Shown here: positions 5,720 through 6,697 of the stretch, one piece after another
How the letters are laid out: the number at the start of each line of letters is the position of its first letter
Position numbering within the stretch: the stretch's first letter is position 1
Assembly: GCA_903885415.1 (NCBI GenBank)
Contig: CAISIP010000491.1
Location: 1-6,697, forward strand
Length of the DNA: 6,697 nucleotides
DNA from: an uncultured beta proteobacterium
GTDB lineage: Bacteria; Pseudomonadota; Gammaproteobacteria; Burkholderiales; Burkholderiaceae_C
Direction of reading: 5' to 3'
The notes under the pieces: model-generated
What the model was told of the DNA's origin: nothing
Databases searched by the model: none
Seen by the model: the letters and a program-made list of their open reading frames with translations, nothing else
Translations under genes and position numbers: made by a program

Positions 5720-6697
5720 GCACGACCGACATCACGCACGCCCGGCTCACGCGGCGAAACTGGATGCTGCTGAGCGCCTCCTCGCTCGCTGGATGTGGCG
5801 GTGGTGCGGGCGTGGCTGGGCTGCCGGGAACCGGCGGCACCGGCATCTATGTGCAGGGATCGATTGCCGGCTTTGGCAGCGTGATCATCAACAGTATCAA
5901 GTTTGACGATTCGCAGGCAACGATCCTGATGAACGGGGGCACCGCCAGCAGCGCAAGCCTGCGCCTGGGCATGGTGGCAGCGGTGCAGGGTGAGCGCGGC
6001 GCCGACGCGACGCAGGGCACCGCCCGCAGCATCGAAGTCTGGTCGCTGGCCCAGGGCCTTGTCGCGTCGGTGCAGGGCTCCGGATTCGAGGTGGCGGGGG
6101 TGAAGGTGCTGACCAACCCGGCTACCGCTTGCGATGGACTCGGTCGCGTGGGCCAGCTGTCGGCCGGGATGCGGGTGGTGGTCTGGGGCCTGCAGACGGG
6201 AGTCGAAGGCATCAGCTGGACCGCGACGCGCGTCGCGCTAGCCACCGACGCGCAGGTGGTCAGCACCGGAACCCTCGCCCGGATCGGTTCTCGAAGCTAC
6301 CTCAACGGTTTGCTGCTCACCGGAGCGCTCGCGGACGGCATGGCGGATGCCACGCTCGTGCGGGTGCAGGGAACCCTGTCCCCGACGCAGGAAAGCCTGC
6401 AGGTGAGCGGCTTCAAGCTGCACAGCCCCTGGCTTGGAACGCAGCCGCAGGGGGAGAGCGAGATCGAGGGCGTGGTGGCTAGGGTTCTTTCGGCAACCCG
6501 GTTCATGATGGGCGGTATCGAGGTCGATGCCGCCGGCGCGCGCCTGAGTCCGGCGGGGGCGCGCATTGCAGTGGGCGCGCGTATCGAGGTGCAGGGACTC
6601 TGGCAGGGAGCGGTGCTCAAGGCCGTCGAGGTGGAAGTCGGAGACGAGCAGGGCCTTCGAGAAGCCAGCATCGAGGCAGTCATTGAGCAGTTCACCA
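5716..6697 (+). CDS. DUF5666 repeat lipoprotein, cut by the right edge
   Basis: The frame starts at the ATG that overlaps the DUF6502 stop and stays open for 327 codons to the window's end, so the C-terminus is missing. The N-terminus has TRRNWML (residues 12-18), like a twin-arginine (Tat) signal, then a hydrophobic stretch and the lipobox LAGC (Cys27), followed by a Gly-rich linker. The rest is a string of about 60-residue beta-type units of the DUF5666 kind: roughly residues 44-108 (beginning IYVQGSIAGFGSVIINSIKF), 112-174, 182-235, 248-308 and a fifth starting at 317. Each has a G.+..V..... opening, a V.V..G or V.V.... middle and a (M/A)..V.V.G closing turn. Such domains are predicted small beta-barrels (OB-like) of unknown ligand. 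Its product should be a lipoprotein at the cell envelope. Pairing of DUF6502 with DUF5666 is a neighbourhood I recall from other proteobacteria; the functional link is unknown. Confidence 0.88.
   Translation, partial: MSTTDITHARLTRRNWMLLSASSLAGCGGGAGVAGLPGTGGTGIYVQGSIAGFGSVIINSIKFDDSQATILMNGGTASSASLRLGMVAAVQGERGADATQGTARSIEVWSLAQGLVASVQGSGFEVAGVKVLTNPATACDGLGRVGQLSAGMRVVVWGLQTGVEGISWTATRVALATDAQVVSTGTLARIGSRSYLNGLLLTGALADGMADATLVRVQGTLSPTQESLQVSGFKLHSPWLGTQPQGESEIEGVVARVLSATRFMMGGIEVDAAGARLSPAGARIAVGARIEVQGLWQGAVLKAVEVEVGDEQGLREASIEAVIEQFT

Noticed and set aside
5571..6266. Minus-strand open frames opposite the DUF5666 gene
   Set aside because: Pro/Ser/Thr/Ala-rich products with no domain, antisense to a continuous plus-strand frame that has a lipobox and repeated DUF5666-like units.
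1..6697. CRISPR array, tRNA, rRNA or insertion sequence
   Set aside because: Read for regularly spaced repeats, tRNA-like folds with CCA ends, and transposase motifs or terminal inverted repeats. None was found; small structured RNAs could have been missed without a covariance search.

Overview
The window is GC-rich DNA (AT-rich only near 4705-4765) with tightly packed genes. The protein families (DUF3570, DUF4266, an ApbE without a signal peptide, DUF6502 and DUF5666) suggest a Gram-negative betaproteobacterium, most likely Burkholderiales. That placement is inferred from protein style and composition, not from a marker gene.

Layout. Positions 1-508 hold the end of an unrecognised plus-strand reading frame. 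Its last ~85 codons look like an exported, serine/threonine-rich protein, while the part before about position 170 does not look like convincing coding sequence. It converges on a minus-strand block of five genes that reads leftward from about 4670 to 541: a TlpA-like periplasmic thioredoxin, a small DUF4266 lipoprotein ending in Gly-rich CGCN, a DUF3570 outer-membrane beta-barrel, an ApbE-family FAD:protein FMN transferase, and a secreted RTX-like protein with an SbsA-type Ig domain. The first four genes are close together (4-bp overlap, gaps of 8 and 34 bp). The fifth follows after 54 bp. From 4671 to 4795 lies an AT-rich divergent control region with a perfect TATAAT and two perfect palindromes. 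Reading rightward from it are a DUF6502 protein (probable winged-helix regulator) and, overlapping its stop by 4 bp, a DUF5666 repeat lipoprotein that leaves the window at the right edge.

How they may work together. The minus-strand set looks like an extracytoplasmic redox module. The thioredoxin has WCGPC, the lipoprotein presents a C-terminal CxC, and the beta-barrel carries DAISGASPS, which resembles the acceptor motif (Dxx[S/T]GA[S/T]) that ApbE enzymes flavinylate. The most interesting hypothesis here is that ApbE attaches FMN to the DUF3570 barrel, or to a partner encoded elsewhere, with the thioredoxin and lipoprotein as redox partners. The large secreted protein may be a surface component of the same system or only a neighbour. 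The divergent DUF6502/DUF5666 pair shares the control region and may include its regulator. No RNA genes, CRISPR arrays, insertion sequences or phage genes were recognised.
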